DNA from: a virus
Reading direction: 5' to 3' (one strand)
Virus record (IMG/VR): IMGVR_UViG_3300026512_000234
Coordinates: 1 to 25,792 of that record
Length of the DNA stretch: 25,792 bases
A model generated the notes under the pieces. It ran no database searches. It was not told the DNA's origin and saw only the letters and a list, made by a program, of their open reading frames with translations. Of this stretch, positions 7,263 through 16,279 are shown in pieces. The position numbers were made by a program, and so were the translations under genes. Position 1 is the first letter of the stretch. Each line of letters opens with the position of its first letter.

Positions 7263-10200
7263 ATGATTATCAAAGGTAAAATTTTTCAGGGAGCACAACT
7301 TTCTGTAAGTTCCGAGCAACCAAATCCAAATGAAACAAATGTTTGGTATAATCCAGAAACAAAAACACTTTATGTTTGGAATGGAGAAGAATGGCAAACT
7401 GTTTCTTCTCATGTTAAATTAGTATACTCCGAAGATCAACCATCTGTTGATAATAGTGATCAATGTCTATGGGTAAAACGTAATAATAATCAAGAAGAAT
7501 ACTATCTTTATACAAATCAAAAATGGTATAGATTGAATATAGCTACATTTCCAGATACAGAAGGACAAAGTGGAAAATACTTGCGAATCAATCCCATAAC
7601 AAATCAACTTGAATGGGCATCTATTGATTTACCAGAAAGCTTAATAAACTCTTTACCTGGTCATTTGCTTTTAGAAAAGGAGGTTCATGTTAAAGCAAAT
7701 GAAACTATAGCATTAAAACATGATCCTGATAAAGCATATAAACGAAATGTTTTTGTAATGAAAAAGGAGATAGAAGATCCAAGGGATGTAGATCTTGGAA
7801 CTGATTCACTCTGTAAAACCTTTACTCAGAATCTTCAAGTTTCTAAATGCGTTCAGATAAATCCAACAAAATATCAAATCACAGTATTGAATCCATATGA
7901 TACAAACCTTTCAGAGGTAATATTTGTAAGACTTCCATATGATAGTAATAAGATTATAGACGAAAATGGACAAAATGTAACATGGGAATTATATGAAGGT
8001 TATGCATTAATTCCTGTCTCCCTTGGAGCTCATCAAAGTAAGACATTCTATGTACTTCATGATACATCAAATAATACTACAGGTTTAAACCTTTATAATC
8101 AATTAAAACATGGTGCTCAGGAATTCGTTACAACTGGTTATGTTAAAGATTTTACAGTTTTATCACCTTATTATATACATGCAAATCAACTTGAAAGTTC
8201 CATAGTCTCTGTTAAATTTCAAGATGTAAATACACCTTATGGTGTTATTGGTTCCGATGGATCTTTTATACGAGTAAATAATAGCAATTATGTTTGGTAT
8301 ATATTTGAACAATGGAATCTTCCACAGGATGATTATAAGATTGTTTTAAAAGATATACAAACTGTAACTGGTAATTGGAATACAATGGGTTTTGATTGGA
8401 TTGATAGAAATACATCTGCTATTATTCTAAGAATATGGCATCAGTCTTGGATGCATAAGTTTTACAACACATTAGAATTTCATGTACAAAACAGAAGAGT
8501 AGATGTATATGGAGATGGTCAACGTCTTGGAACGTACTATGCTAATCAAAATCTTTCTGGTGACAATATAAGATTTGCAATTGAATGTGAAAATCATGAT
8601 CCTTCTGAAACTTACTTCAAAGAGGCCTATATACTTCCTCTTAATTTACCAGAACCAGGACAAACTAATGGTAGATGGAAACGAATTAATTCTTTGGTGA
8701 TTCCAATAAGACAAGATCTTAAAACCATAGATCCTGCTCGTATGTTTTATGATGGATCTTCATCGACAGATTTGAGTGCTGCTCCTATACAATTACAACA
8801 GGGAAATGTAGATATTAGAAACGGTTATCTTTTATTTAGATATGATGATGTAAAGGACAGCAAAATTACAATAGAGTTTGATGTATCTGATCTATCTCAG
8901 ATTGAATTCTTTGCTTCCTCCATCATAAATCCTATTATTCATTGGAAACCAAAATTTACAAACCAACCAGCTCATGTGAAATTTGTAATAGATGGTAGAA
9001 ATAGAGTAGTTAGTTGTTTAGTTGATGGTAAATCAGCAATTGTATTTCCTTTAAGATATCCTAATAGACAAGTAGAAATTGATGGTAACTTAATCAATAA
9101 CAAATGGAATATAAGCTATAAATATGGAAATACAAACTATGGTGACATTCAACTATTAGCAATTAAAGTAGGACAGCAAACCTTATCAAACTTTAATGTA
9201 ACTTATCCTCTTACTTATGCATGTAAACCATTTATTCCATTAGATGATAATGGTAATGTTGTTCCATATTCAAAAGCTACTAATATAGTTATGTATGATG
9301 ATGGTTCTGACTATACATTGATTCAAAACAAGAGATACCTAGATTTACCATACAACAAAGACAAAAATGCATATGTGAGCACCAAGAATCAAATAACACA
9401 TCTTGTTTCTAATTTGACTTATACATCAGAAGAACCACCTAAACATGCGAGGATTGCTCCTATAGTAATGGAATATGTTAATCGTAATGATTATTCGAAA
9501 CTCTCATCTGTATCTGATCCTGGTATACAAGTTTCATTAGATGATAAAATGGTTAGAATTTACGGTAAAGAATCATTGGATGTTGTTAATGGTGTAGGGT
9601 GGTTTGGTAAAGCTGTTTTTGGAAAATTACAATATAATAACTTTGAGTGTACTGTAACATATAATTATAGCCAATATTTGATTGCTGGTATTGTACTACT
9701 TGATCATGATAGGAAACGTGTCTATAATGCCTTGTTTATAGCTCACAAAGAAGATGGATTATATAATCATAATGTAAAAAGTGGTGATGTTGTACAATTC
9801 AGTGTATCAAATGGTACATTAGTAATTACAAACAAAACATCTGGTAAACAATTAGCATCATGGACTCTTCCTAACAATTATGAAATAGGTTTGTTTGCAT
9901 GTACAAGATACGTTGGTAATTCATTTGATTTGAAATGTCAATTTAACAAACCAACACCTATAGCTAATGTAACAACAATTGATCAACTTTGTTTGAATAC
10001 ATTTGGCTTTTCATATGATTCTTTTGTGAGTTTACATCCTCTTTATGAAAATGATGGTATTGCAATTTCAGACTATATAAACACAAAACGTGTTAAAACA
10101 TGTGATGTTACATCCTATACAGGTGATTTTGACAATGTTGTATTTGGTGCAATAGCTAATGATGAAATCTATTATATGCAACAAAATCAACTTCACACAA

Positions 10201-10751
10201 CAACAAAACTTCTAGATGTACAAAATTCAGAAGTTACAATAGAAACTTTAGGAAGTTTCATTTCTCAAGTATTGCAAGAAACAAATGCTTCATCCATACA
10301 ACTTATATCATATCTTAAACATAGTGATACTAATTATGAAACACCTACAGTATGTGATATATCTTTACGTCTGTATACTTATCCAATTTACAGATTTGAA
10401 AATGAATCTAATTACGATATAAGCTTAGTGTCACCTACTCAAACTGTAATCAAAAACTTAACATCTGAAGATAAAGATTGGAGAGTGCTTATTACAGTTC
10501 CTCAATATGAATATACATATGAATTCTCGTTGGATAATAACGAAACAAAAATAATTGAACTTCCTTTAGCAACTAATGTAGATGGAGCAATCCTTAATTT
10601 GAAAGAGTTTAAACCTGGTCAGACTGGTAAAGTAGATGTTTGGACAATGGATGTTGGAACAGAGTCTGATTGGATTATGGATAACCCTGATAATGTTGTC
10701 TTTGAGAATGGTTATGTAACACTCAAATATTGGAGGATTAATAATGACTAA
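7263..10751 (+). CDS. Very large tail/virion structural protein (1162 aa)
   Basis: The N-terminal ~120 residues carry two copies of a phage tail module (NVWYNPETKTLYVWNGEEWQ, then a related CLWVKRNNNQEEYYLYTNQKWYR) followed by GQSGKYLRINPITNQLEW, typical of fibre and baseplate-associated proteins. Residues ~185-270 form a beta module (YQITVLNPYDTNLSEVIFVRLPY) resembling domains placed before lectin-like domains in surface proteins. The remaining ~900 residues are beta-rich, with several stretches suggesting concanavalin-like jelly rolls, for example VVNGVGWFGKAVFGKLQY and NYEIGLFACTRY. I see no enzyme motif. The ribosome binding site is AGG at 7255-7257 or the stronger GGAGG at 7246-7250 with long spacing. 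It overlaps the next gene by eight bases. Host-binding or fibre shaft is the likely role. Confidence 0.7.
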   Translation: MIIKGKIFQGAQLSVSSEQPNPNETNVWYNPETKTLYVWNGEEWQTVSSHVKLVYSEDQPSVDNSDQCLWVKRNNNQEEYYLYTNQKWYRLNIATFPDTEGQSGKYLRINPITNQLEWASIDLPESLINSLPGHLLLEKEVHVKANETIALKHDPDKAYKRNVFVMKKEIEDPRDVDLGTDSLCKTFTQNLQVSKCVQINPTKYQITVLNPYDTNLSEVIFVRLPYDSNKIIDENGQNVTWELYEGYALIPVSLGAHQSKTFYVLHDTSNNTTGLNLYNQLKHGAQEFVTTGYVKDFTVLSPYYIHANQLESSIVSVKFQDVNTPYGVIGSDGSFIRVNNSNYVWYIFEQWNLPQDDYKIVLKDIQTVTGNWNTMGFDWIDRNTSAIILRIWHQSWMHKFYNTLEFHVQNRRVDVYGDGQRLGTYYANQNLSGDNIRFAIECENHDPSETYFKEAYILPLNLPEPGQTNGRWKRINSLVIPIRQDLKTIDPARMFYDGSSSTDLSAAPIQLQQGNVDIRNGYLLFRYDDVKDSKITIEFDVSDLSQIEFFASSIINPIIHWKPKFTNQPAHVKFVIDGRNRVVSCLVDGKSAIVFPLRYPNRQVEIDGNLINNKWNISYKYGNTNYGDIQLLAIKVGQQTLSNFNVTYPLTYACKPFIPLDDNGNVVPYSKATNIVMYDDGSDYTLIQNKRYLDLPYNKDKNAYVSTKNQITHLVSNLTYTSEEPPKHARIAPIVMEYVNRNDYSKLSSVSDPGIQVSLDDKMVRIYGKESLDVVNGVGWFGKAVFGKLQYNNFECTVTYNYSQYLIAGIVLLDHDRKRVYNALFIAHKEDGLYNHNVKSGDVVQFSVSNGTLVITNKTSGKQLASWTLPNNYEIGLFACTRYVGNSFDLKCQFNKPTPIANVTTIDQLCLNTFGFSYDSFVSLHPLYENDGIAISDYINTKRVKTCDVTSYTGDFDNVVFGAIANDEIYYMQQNQLHTTTKLLDVQNSEVTIETLGSFISQVLQETNASSIQLISYLKHSDTNYETPTVCDISLRLYTYPIYRFENESNYDISLVSPTQTVIKNLTSEDKDWRVLITVPQYEYTYEFSLDNNETKIIELPLATNVDGAILNLKEFKPGQTGKVDVWTMDVGTESDWIMDNPDNVVFENGYVTLKYWRINND

Positions 10752-13245
10752 CATAAATCTAAATGAGGGCGTTGTGGTTGTTCCTGGCGCCCTCCTCATT
10801 TCCAATAAATCTGTAGATTTGTCTGTTATAAATCAGATTAATCAAATTCAAATTCAGTATAATGCAAAAAGTCCAGACCAGATTAAAATAGCATTTTCTG
10901 TTGATAATAAACAATCTTGGTTAGTTTGGGACAAAACAACATCTTCATGGAAAACCATTGATCTTGATCCAACACAATTTATGACTATCGAAGATGTAGA
11001 ATCATTAGATCCAACTGTTTTTGATCAACTTAAGCAAAAAGGTCATAAGCTAGATATAGCTATCTATTTACAGGCAACTGATTTGGAAAATGTCAGTTTT
11101 CCATTTAAGGTATCTGTTCAAGAATTTACTATTAATGTTACAAACACACGGAATCGTAATAGAACTGTAACATTTAAGATACCAAAACCACCTTTTAATA
11201 CATTTATAATTGTACAATCAGAAACTGGTGAAACTCCTAAATGGCAAATTTGGAATGATTTTGTGTGGATACAAGATTCATTCAATGCAAAAGAAACAAA
11301 AACTTATAGAATATTACAAAGTGAACAGTCAAATGCAACGAATGATTTATTATCAACTATTGATACATCTAATACATGTGATATATTCAAAGATGGTAGT
11401 TCAAAAGTTTTGCTACAGTTTGATAACTCAATTTCAGACCGTTGCAATAATGTAACAATTACTTCGTATGGACGTGTATCATATGGTCGTGGAAAATTCA
11501 AAAATGCATGTTATTTCAATGGTCGTACATATCTTAGAATGACTCCTCCTGTTACAAAACTTCCATTTACGATTTCTTGTTGGATCAAAACAAGACAAAG
11601 ATCATCTGGTAGTGCTGGATGGCATCATCCTACATTAATTGGATTTGCAACTGCATATCCTGAATCTAATGATTTTGGAATAGAGATTCATAATGGATAT
11701 ATACATGTATTCTCTGGTTTTGGTGTAGAAGATTACTATACAACCAACAAATATGTAGCTGATAACAAATGGCATCATATAGTTGTAGTATTTGATACAA
11801 ATGAGTATCGTATTTATTGTGATAAAACATTGGTTGCAAAAAGAAGCCAATCCTCAAATTCAGTTGCTAATGTAAGCTTTTGGTCAATTGGTGCTTTGTA
11901 TGATTTTGGATCAACATTAATGCATGATTCATTCTTTAACGGTTATATGGACCAACTCAGAATATTCAATAAAGCATTAACAGAAGATGAAATTTCTATT
12001 CTTTATGAGGAGAAAATACAAGGAATACAAGAAAGTGATGGTGTTCAGATAGATTCTTTGGTATTTAAATCTAATGATACACCAAAGGATTATGTAGTCT
12101 ATTTACCATTTGATAATTCTGTAGAAGATCAAACCAATCATACTACAGTACAACCTGTAGGGCAAAACATAGAGTTTGTTGATGGTGTATTTGGTAAAGC
12201 AATTCATCTTCGTGATAGATCATATCTAAAAATAACAGAACCTTTTACAAAACTACCAATGTCTATATCATGTTGGATTAGAACAAAGCAAAAACAAAAT
12301 GGAACCTATCCATGGTGTTCACCTACTATTATAGGATTTAGTACACGTGGTGGATCAAGTCGAGATTTTGGAATTGAGTTAACTAATGGTTATATGCACA
12401 TATTCTCAGGACTTGGAGGAAATCAAACTGATTATCACTACACAGATTCACAAATGATTGCTGATGATGAATGGCATCATATATGTGTTGTATTTGATCC
12501 TGGTCAAAACATAATACTTTATGTTGATGGTGTAAGAAAAGATACAGGTCTTAAATGTAATCTTGATTCATTAGCTAAAGTTCCTTTCTGGACAATAGGA
12601 TGCATATATGATTATGAACGAAATGCATGTATGCCTACATCATACTTTGATGGTTATATTGATGACTTAAGAATTTACAATCGTGCTTTAACAGACAAAG
12701 AAGTTAAAGTTTTAGCTAATAAACAACCTTACAAAATCAGAATTGAAAATCCAAATTCATCTAGCTTGTTAGCTTACTTGCTTCTTGATTTAAAACCAAT
12801 TGATTATGATGGTAAAATCCATTGGGATATGACTCTTCCAACACATCATAACATAGTATTTGCATCTTCAACAACAGAAAAGGTTTACACATGGGATAGT
12901 ACTAACAATACATTTACAACAAACTTACAAAATGTACTAACATTAGATCAAATCCAAGACAAACTATCTATGAAACAACTTTATGATTTCAAAATAGACA
13001 AGATTGAGATTGTGTGCGACTTTGAACCTTCCAATTATGCAGAAATTCATGATATACTATTGAATGCTTATACTTCAGCTCCAATTATTCATGATATTTC
13101 GTTACAAGTTTCATTTGGTGGTGAGTGGCATTGGGTAAATATAGATGGTAAGTCATTTGATGTTTATGAACAAGGTGACAGTGCAATTGTTATTTCGAAT
13201 AAGTCTGGCTCTTCAAAATTACTTCGTTTAAACATAATTGCTTAA
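10744..13245 (+). CDS. Tail protein with two tandem LamG domains
   Basis: An 833-residue protein. Residues ~1-200 are beta-rich, with TRNRNRTVTFKIPKPPF near 135-151 resembling a module of the upstream protein. LamG copy 1 spans ~220-425 and copy 2 spans ~450-658. Each has a LxFDNS start, a YFNG or IHLRD strand followed by YL, an ISCWI strand, a DFGIE strand, a WHHI(V/C)VVFD strand and a closing DLRI(F/Y)N.ALT..E. The C-terminal ~170 residues are another beta region. Tandem lectin-like domains suggest carbohydrate binding on the host surface. The start overlaps the upstream gene, with TGGAGG upstream. A GC-rich hairpin lies just inside the coding region. Confidence 0.75.
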   Translation: MTNINLNEGVVVVPGALLISNKSVDLSVINQINQIQIQYNAKSPDQIKIAFSVDNKQSWLVWDKTTSSWKTIDLDPTQFMTIEDVESLDPTVFDQLKQKGHKLDIAIYLQATDLENVSFPFKVSVQEFTINVTNTRNRNRTVTFKIPKPPFNTFIIVQSETGETPKWQIWNDFVWIQDSFNAKETKTYRILQSEQSNATNDLLSTIDTSNTCDIFKDGSSKVLLQFDNSISDRCNNVTITSYGRVSYGRGKFKNACYFNGRTYLRMTPPVTKLPFTISCWIKTRQRSSGSAGWHHPTLIGFATAYPESNDFGIEIHNGYIHVFSGFGVEDYYTTNKYVADNKWHHIVVVFDTNEYRIYCDKTLVAKRSQSSNSVANVSFWSIGALYDFGSTLMHDSFFNGYMDQLRIFNKALTEDEISILYEEKIQGIQESDGVQIDSLVFKSNDTPKDYVVYLPFDNSVEDQTNHTTVQPVGQNIEFVDGVFGKAIHLRDRSYLKITEPFTKLPMSISCWIRTKQKQNGTYPWCSPTIIGFSTRGGSSRDFGIELTNGYMHIFSGLGGNQTDYHYTDSQMIADDEWHHICVVFDPGQNIILYVDGVRKDTGLKCNLDSLAKVPFWTIGCIYDYERNACMPTSYFDGYIDDLRIYNRALTDKEVKVLANKQPYKIRIENPNSSSLLAYLLLDLKPIDYDGKIHWDMTLPTHHNIVFASSTTEKVYTWDSTNNTFTTNLQNVLTLDQIQDKLSMKQLYDFKIDKIEIVCDFEPSNYAEIHDILLNAYTSAPIIHDISLQVSFGGEWHWVNIDGKSFDVYEQGDSAIVISNKSGSSKLLRLNIIA
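10761..10801 (+). other. GC-rich hairpin at the start of the LamG gene
   Basis: GAGGGCG (10765-10771) pairs with CGCCCTC (10788-10794) around a 16-base loop. Four more pairs (AAAT with ATTT) extend the stem after a three-base bulge. It begins 17 bases after the ATG, in an otherwise AT-rich gene. It could modulate ribosome entry or upstream read-through, or it may be chance. Only the complementarity is seen directly. Confidence 0.4.
11404..12717 (+). repeat. Tandem LamG-encoding duplication
   Basis: Two diverged copies of a ~200-codon LamG domain lie at about 11404-12017 and 12094-12717. They share the same order of motifs (PFTISCWIKTRQ vs PMSISCWIRTKQ, and WHHIVVVFD vs WHHICVVFD). The same cassette appears once more, more distantly, in the gene at 4675, suggesting internal duplication and shuffling of receptor-binding domains. 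Confidence 0.7.
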
Positions 13246-13255
13246 GGAGGTAGAT

Positions 13256-13603
13256 ATGATTTGCGTTAATCTTGATACAACACCTACTCTTCTTGTGGAG
13301 GCTATTTCTCCCTATAATGTAGCTGTTATCAATCTTATAGTTGTCAACTATGGTGATACTCCAGCTTCTTTTACAATTTATGCTGTTCCACATGGAAAAA
13401 GTCTTCCAGAATTTGATAGTAATGGAAATTTAGTATCAGGTAATCTTGAAACGCATTTACTTGTTGATCAAAAAATCCAACCAAAAGATACCATATTCTT
13501 TAATTTTGAAAAGTTTCTACTGCATGGTGGTGATGCTTTGTATGCTAAGAAGAATTCAGATACAGATCAAATTGCTATTCATGTTGTATATGAAACCTAT
13601 TAA
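13256..13603 (+). CDS. Small beta-rich virion protein (hypothetical)
   Basis: A 115-residue protein, beta-rich throughout (LLVEAISPYNVAVINLIVVNY, then FTIYAVPHG), with an Ig- or jelly-roll-like feel. No family is recognised. A longer frame opens at TTG 13238, but AAGGAGG at 13244-13250 is five bases before ATG 13256, which decides the start. It lies within the tail operon, so it is probably a tail accessory or decoration protein. Confidence 0.65.
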   Translation: MICVNLDTTPTLLVEAISPYNVAVINLIVVNYGDTPASFTIYAVPHGKSLPEFDSNGNLVSGNLETHLLVDQKIQPKDTIFFNFEKFLLHGGDALYAKKNSDTDQIAIHVVYETY

Positions 13604-13615
13604 TGGAGATTCTAA

Positions 13616-13888
13616 ATGAGATCTGTTAAAGAAGCTATAAAATTTTGGTCGTCAGAATATGATAATCTAAAAGAATACATAGATGCAAGATATTCAGATT
13701 TTCAAAGTCTTGTGCAGTCTCTTTATCAATATATTCAAGAATTTAATTCAGAACTTACAGTACTACAAAAAACAGTAACAAACTTAAATTCAAGACTTAC
13801 ACAAGATGTATTAGAATCTATTGAAAACTTTGGTACAATCCAGGATTTTGAAAATGGTTTATATGATGGTTTTGGAGATAAAAGATGA
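13616..13888 (+). CDS. Small coiled-coil protein
   Basis: A 90-residue protein. Residues ~5-75 are predicted by eye to be almost wholly helical, with heptad-like spacing of Leu, Ile and Val (LVQSLYQYIQEF, then LTVLQKTVTNLNSRLTQ). This fits a trimeric coiled coil in a tail or fibre connector. ATG follows GGAG, and the stop overlaps the next start (ATGA). No catalytic motif is seen. Confidence 0.65.
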   Translation: MRSVKEAIKFWSSEYDNLKEYIDARYSDFQSLVQSLYQYIQEFNSELTVLQKTVTNLNSRLTQDVLESIENFGTIQDFENGLYDGFGDKR

Positions 13889-14574
13889 GTACGACTTTGT
13901 ATCAACTAGGTTTCAATGTTGGAAAACTTTTACGGAAAATACAAGGACAAAAAAGGCAAGTAGAAGTTGTTTATGATCAAATCAATGGTTCTGATACGAA
14001 TGATGGATTAGAATCACCTACATCTAACTTTGTTAATGCAATTTATACAGCAAATCAATTTTACCAAGCAAGTATCAAACCACAAAATATTCAAGCACAT
14101 GTAGTACATGGTGCATATGTAACTATTTCAGATATGATTCATTTTGAAATTGACGCATCTAAACTTAACAATCCATTAGAAATTGTCTTTTCTGTAATAG
14201 ATGAAAACAGTCAAGCTCTTGGAAGTATTTGGTTTAGCAATAGTTATATTGTTTTCAAGAATGTACAATTTACATTACCAGAAACATTACAACCATTAAC
14301 CGAAAAATATTTACCTTCCATACCTTTAATATTCAAATCATGTACAGTTAGATTTGAACAATGTATCTTTTATAACTACTCTAATTCTGAATTCATTACA
14401 TTTATGAATCTAGAAAATACAACTGTTATTGCAGAATCATGTAAGTTTCTAGGTAACACATTTACATTAGCTACATGCTTATCACATCCATCATTAGTAA
14501 GTACTGTAAATTGTGATAATCAAGCTAATTGTACAATTCAAGACCCAACTTCTAAATGGATAAAAACAACATAA
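13885..14574 (+). CDS. Right-handed beta-helix-like tail protein
   Basis: A 229-residue protein. The segment VVYDQINGSDTNDGLESPTS near residues 29-48 is the N-dG-xNDG sequence that commonly opens pectate-lyase-like beta-helix domains in phage tail proteins. Later strands recur as VFKNVQF, IFKSCTVRFEQCIF and VIAESCKFLGN, with Cys and Asn at stack-like positions. Beta helices of this type form spikes that bind or cleave surface polysaccharide. The protein is short for a complete catalytic spike, so binding is more likely than cleavage. It overlaps the preceding coiled-coil gene. Confidence 0.6.
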   Translation: MSTTLYQLGFNVGKLLRKIQGQKRQVEVVYDQINGSDTNDGLESPTSNFVNAIYTANQFYQASIKPQNIQAHVVHGAYVTISDMIHFEIDASKLNNPLEIVFSVIDENSQALGSIWFSNSYIVFKNVQFTLPETLQPLTEKYLPSIPLIFKSCTVRFEQCIFYNYSNSEFITFMNLENTTVIAESCKFLGNTFTLATCLSHPSLVSTVNCDNQANCTIQDPTSKWIKTT

Positions 14575-14585
14575 GGTGATTGAAC

Positions 14586-14900
14586 ATGCAAACAGCAAAA
14601 TATACTGGTGTACTACTACCTTTATCAAAAGAATTTACTATAACAAAAGAAGGTACAATTTATACAGACGAATTATTTGATGGAATAGTTTCAACAAAAC
14701 ACTGGTTACAAGTTGAGCCTACAACAGACAAACCTGTCCATGTAAGTGTTTACAAAACAGATTCTGCTAAAAGTACTAAACTCCTTGTTGAACAGTATAC
14801 ATTTCGAGAAACAGCTTATATGCTATTAGATGGATTTGGTCCTTTTATAGTTGAAATCAAAAATCCTTGTAAGGTTAAAGTAAAAACATTTAGATTGTAA
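14586..14900 (+). CDS. Small virion-type protein (hypothetical)
   Basis: A 104-residue protein, mostly beta (TGVLLPLSKEFTITKEGTIY at the start, FIVEIKNPCKVKVKTFRL at the end). No family is recognised. AAGGTG at 14573-14578, overlapping the preceding stop, serves ATG 14586; an in-frame TTG at 14580 is less likely. The 3' end is notable because the IS607 element starts within a few bases of its TAA. Without the element, that stop codon would overlap the ribosome binding site of the gene now at 16983. Confidence 0.6.
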   Translation: MQTAKYTGVLLPLSKEFTITKEGTIYTDELFDGIVSTKHWLQVEPTTDKPVHVSVYKTDSAKSTKLLVEQYTFRETAYMLLDGFGPFIVEIKNPCKVKVKTFRL

Positions 14901-14903
14901 AGG

Positions 14904-15004
14904 ACCTAGATAATCTCTAAGATTTCAAAGATTACCTAGGCCTGGGAGAGTTTCAAACTCTCCCGTTGATCTCCTGAAATCGACTTAATGGCAGACTTCA
15001 GGAG
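14904..15004 (-). ncRNA. Candidate omega/re-RNA scaffold at the tnpB 3' end
   Basis: TnpB nucleases use a guide RNA made from the 3' end of tnpB and the element end. Here that region contains three hairpins: CTCCTGAA (14971-14978) with TTCAGGAG (14997-15004); GGGAGAGTTT-C-AAACTCTCCC (14944-14964, a perfect 10-bp arm pair); and CCTAGATAATCT (14905-14916) with AGATTACCTAGG (14929-14940, one mismatch). Two of them lie within tnpB codons. On the minus strand the guide would then be the flanking sequence complementary to the end of the 14586 gene. Structure is seen; RNA function and ends are inferred. Confidence 0.5.
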
Positions 15005-16279
15005 CAAGGAAAAATGATACATGTTAGATAACTTATAATAAGACTTTACAACAATTGGTCGTGTGAGTTTTCTAATCCATTCTTTAGAAGCTGCAAATGT
15101 TGTTTGCATAGCCTTTTTGGCTATGTTAAGAGCAGCCATAAGATCTGCATGGTAGGTAGCTTTAGAACCTTTAGCTAGAGATCTCTTTCTCGTTACCTTT
15201 TCATTTGTAAAAGGATCGAATTGAGATGTATATGATTCATCAACCAACTTTACTTCAATTCCATATGGTTGTAGATACTGTTTAAGCAATGCTACAAAAT
15301 AACCAAATTTCATAAGTCTAAAAGCTTTATTGAAGAACCTACCAAGATTAGATTTCTCCTGGAATGATCTGAGAATATTCTGACCTATGAAAACATGTTT
15401 GATTTTCTTCTTAATTAGTACATTAGCTATCTGTTTAGCAATTGTTGTATAGAATACTTTCATCAAATTGTGATGATACAACCATAACTTTCTATAAGAA
15501 ATCCAATCTTCTTTGGATTGAAACTCTGCAAGCTTGTCTGTAAGCCAAACCAGATAATGTTTTAAAGGTTTACCATTGATGACTAATGATTCTAGCTTAT
15601 CGGATATCATTGAAACTAGGTTTGTATAGCCTAAATCAATGGATGCAAAACCACTGAGATCTTTTATGTGTAACTCATCTTCTTGTTGTTTATATGTGAT
15701 ATGGAATTGCAAGGCAGTATCTCTAATCCATACAACTGTAACCGTTTTAGCTTTATCAACAAAATTTGGAAGTTTTACCTTGTAGTTGACTCTGTTTCCA
15801 GTTTTGCTCTGACCAAGCTTAATAAGCAATTTGTTATTCATGTGCTTAAGACATTCATAATCAACAATGAATGAAATCTTGTTGATTTGACTAAGCTTTC
15901 TAGGTTTAGGTAATGAAGCTTTTTGACCCTTCTTTCTCAACTTTAGTACAGATTGCACACTCCACAGAACTTGATTAGTGAGAGCTTTAGTCAAACCAAA
16001 TCCTAGTTTTTCTTTATAGAGTTTGTTGAGATCTTCAAGAACATGATTTAGCTTATTATTTCTGAATGGATAAGGTTCACAAAGTTTCCTCACAAGTGTG
16101 TTAAACTTGTATGGTTGATTAGCTATCTCAAAGAAGAGATCAGAATCATATGATTCTAACTCAAGAAAGAAGATTCTTGACAGATTAATGAATTGAGCAA
16201 CAGGAAAGAAAAGTTTATTTTGAAACTTTCTTATTTGACTTTTCTTCTGAGTTTGAATGGTTATTGATCTGTAACTCAT
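14936..16279 (-). CDS. tnpB: TnpB RNA-guided nuclease of the IS607 element
   Basis: A 447-residue TnpB (OrfB) with a C-terminal RuvC-like nuclease. RuvC-I Asp is D215 in FASIDLGYTN, and RuvC-III Asp is D379 in YHADLMAALNIAKK. At the usual RuvC-II position (VFIGQN, ~297-301) there is no Glu, but E348 in VDESYTSQ is conserved in a TnpB subgroup with a shifted glutamate. The four-Cys zinc ribbon normally between YTS and the last Asp is absent (SQFDPFTNEKVTRKR), as in that subgroup. The C-terminus (SGDQRESLKLSQA) is encoded by the hairpin-rich element end. AAGGAG (complement of 16287-16292) serves ATG at 16279. It overlaps tnpA by 65 bases. Likely catalytically competent, and it could help the element persist by cutting empty sites. 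Confidence 0.88.
   Translation of the reverse strand: MSYRSITIQTQKKSQIRKFQNKLFFPVAQFINLSRIFFLELESYDSDLFFEIANQPYKFNTLVRKLCEPYPFRNNKLNHVLEDLNKLYKEKLGFGLTKALTNQVLWSVQSVLKLRKKGQKASLPKPRKLSQINKISFIVDYECLKHMNNKLLIKLGQSKTGNRVNYKVKLPNFVDKAKTVTVVWIRDTALQFHITYKQQEDELHIKDLSGFASIDLGYTNLVSMISDKLESLVINGKPLKHYLVWLTDKLAEFQSKEDWISYRKLWLYHHNLMKVFYTTIAKQIANVLIKKKIKHVFIGQNILRSFQEKSNLGRFFNKAFRLMKFGYFVALLKQYLQPYGIEVKLVDESYTSQFDPFTNEKVTRKRSLAKGSKATYHADLMAALNIAKKAMQTTFAASKEWIRKLTRPIVVKSYYKLSNMYHFSLLLKSAIKSISGDQRESLKLSQA

Noticed and set aside
14905-14964. Hairpins after the 14586 gene as an ordinary terminator pair
   Set aside because: They overlap tnpB codons and the inferred element end, lack a T tract in either direction, and fit a TnpB guide scaffold better. 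A minor terminator role is still possible.
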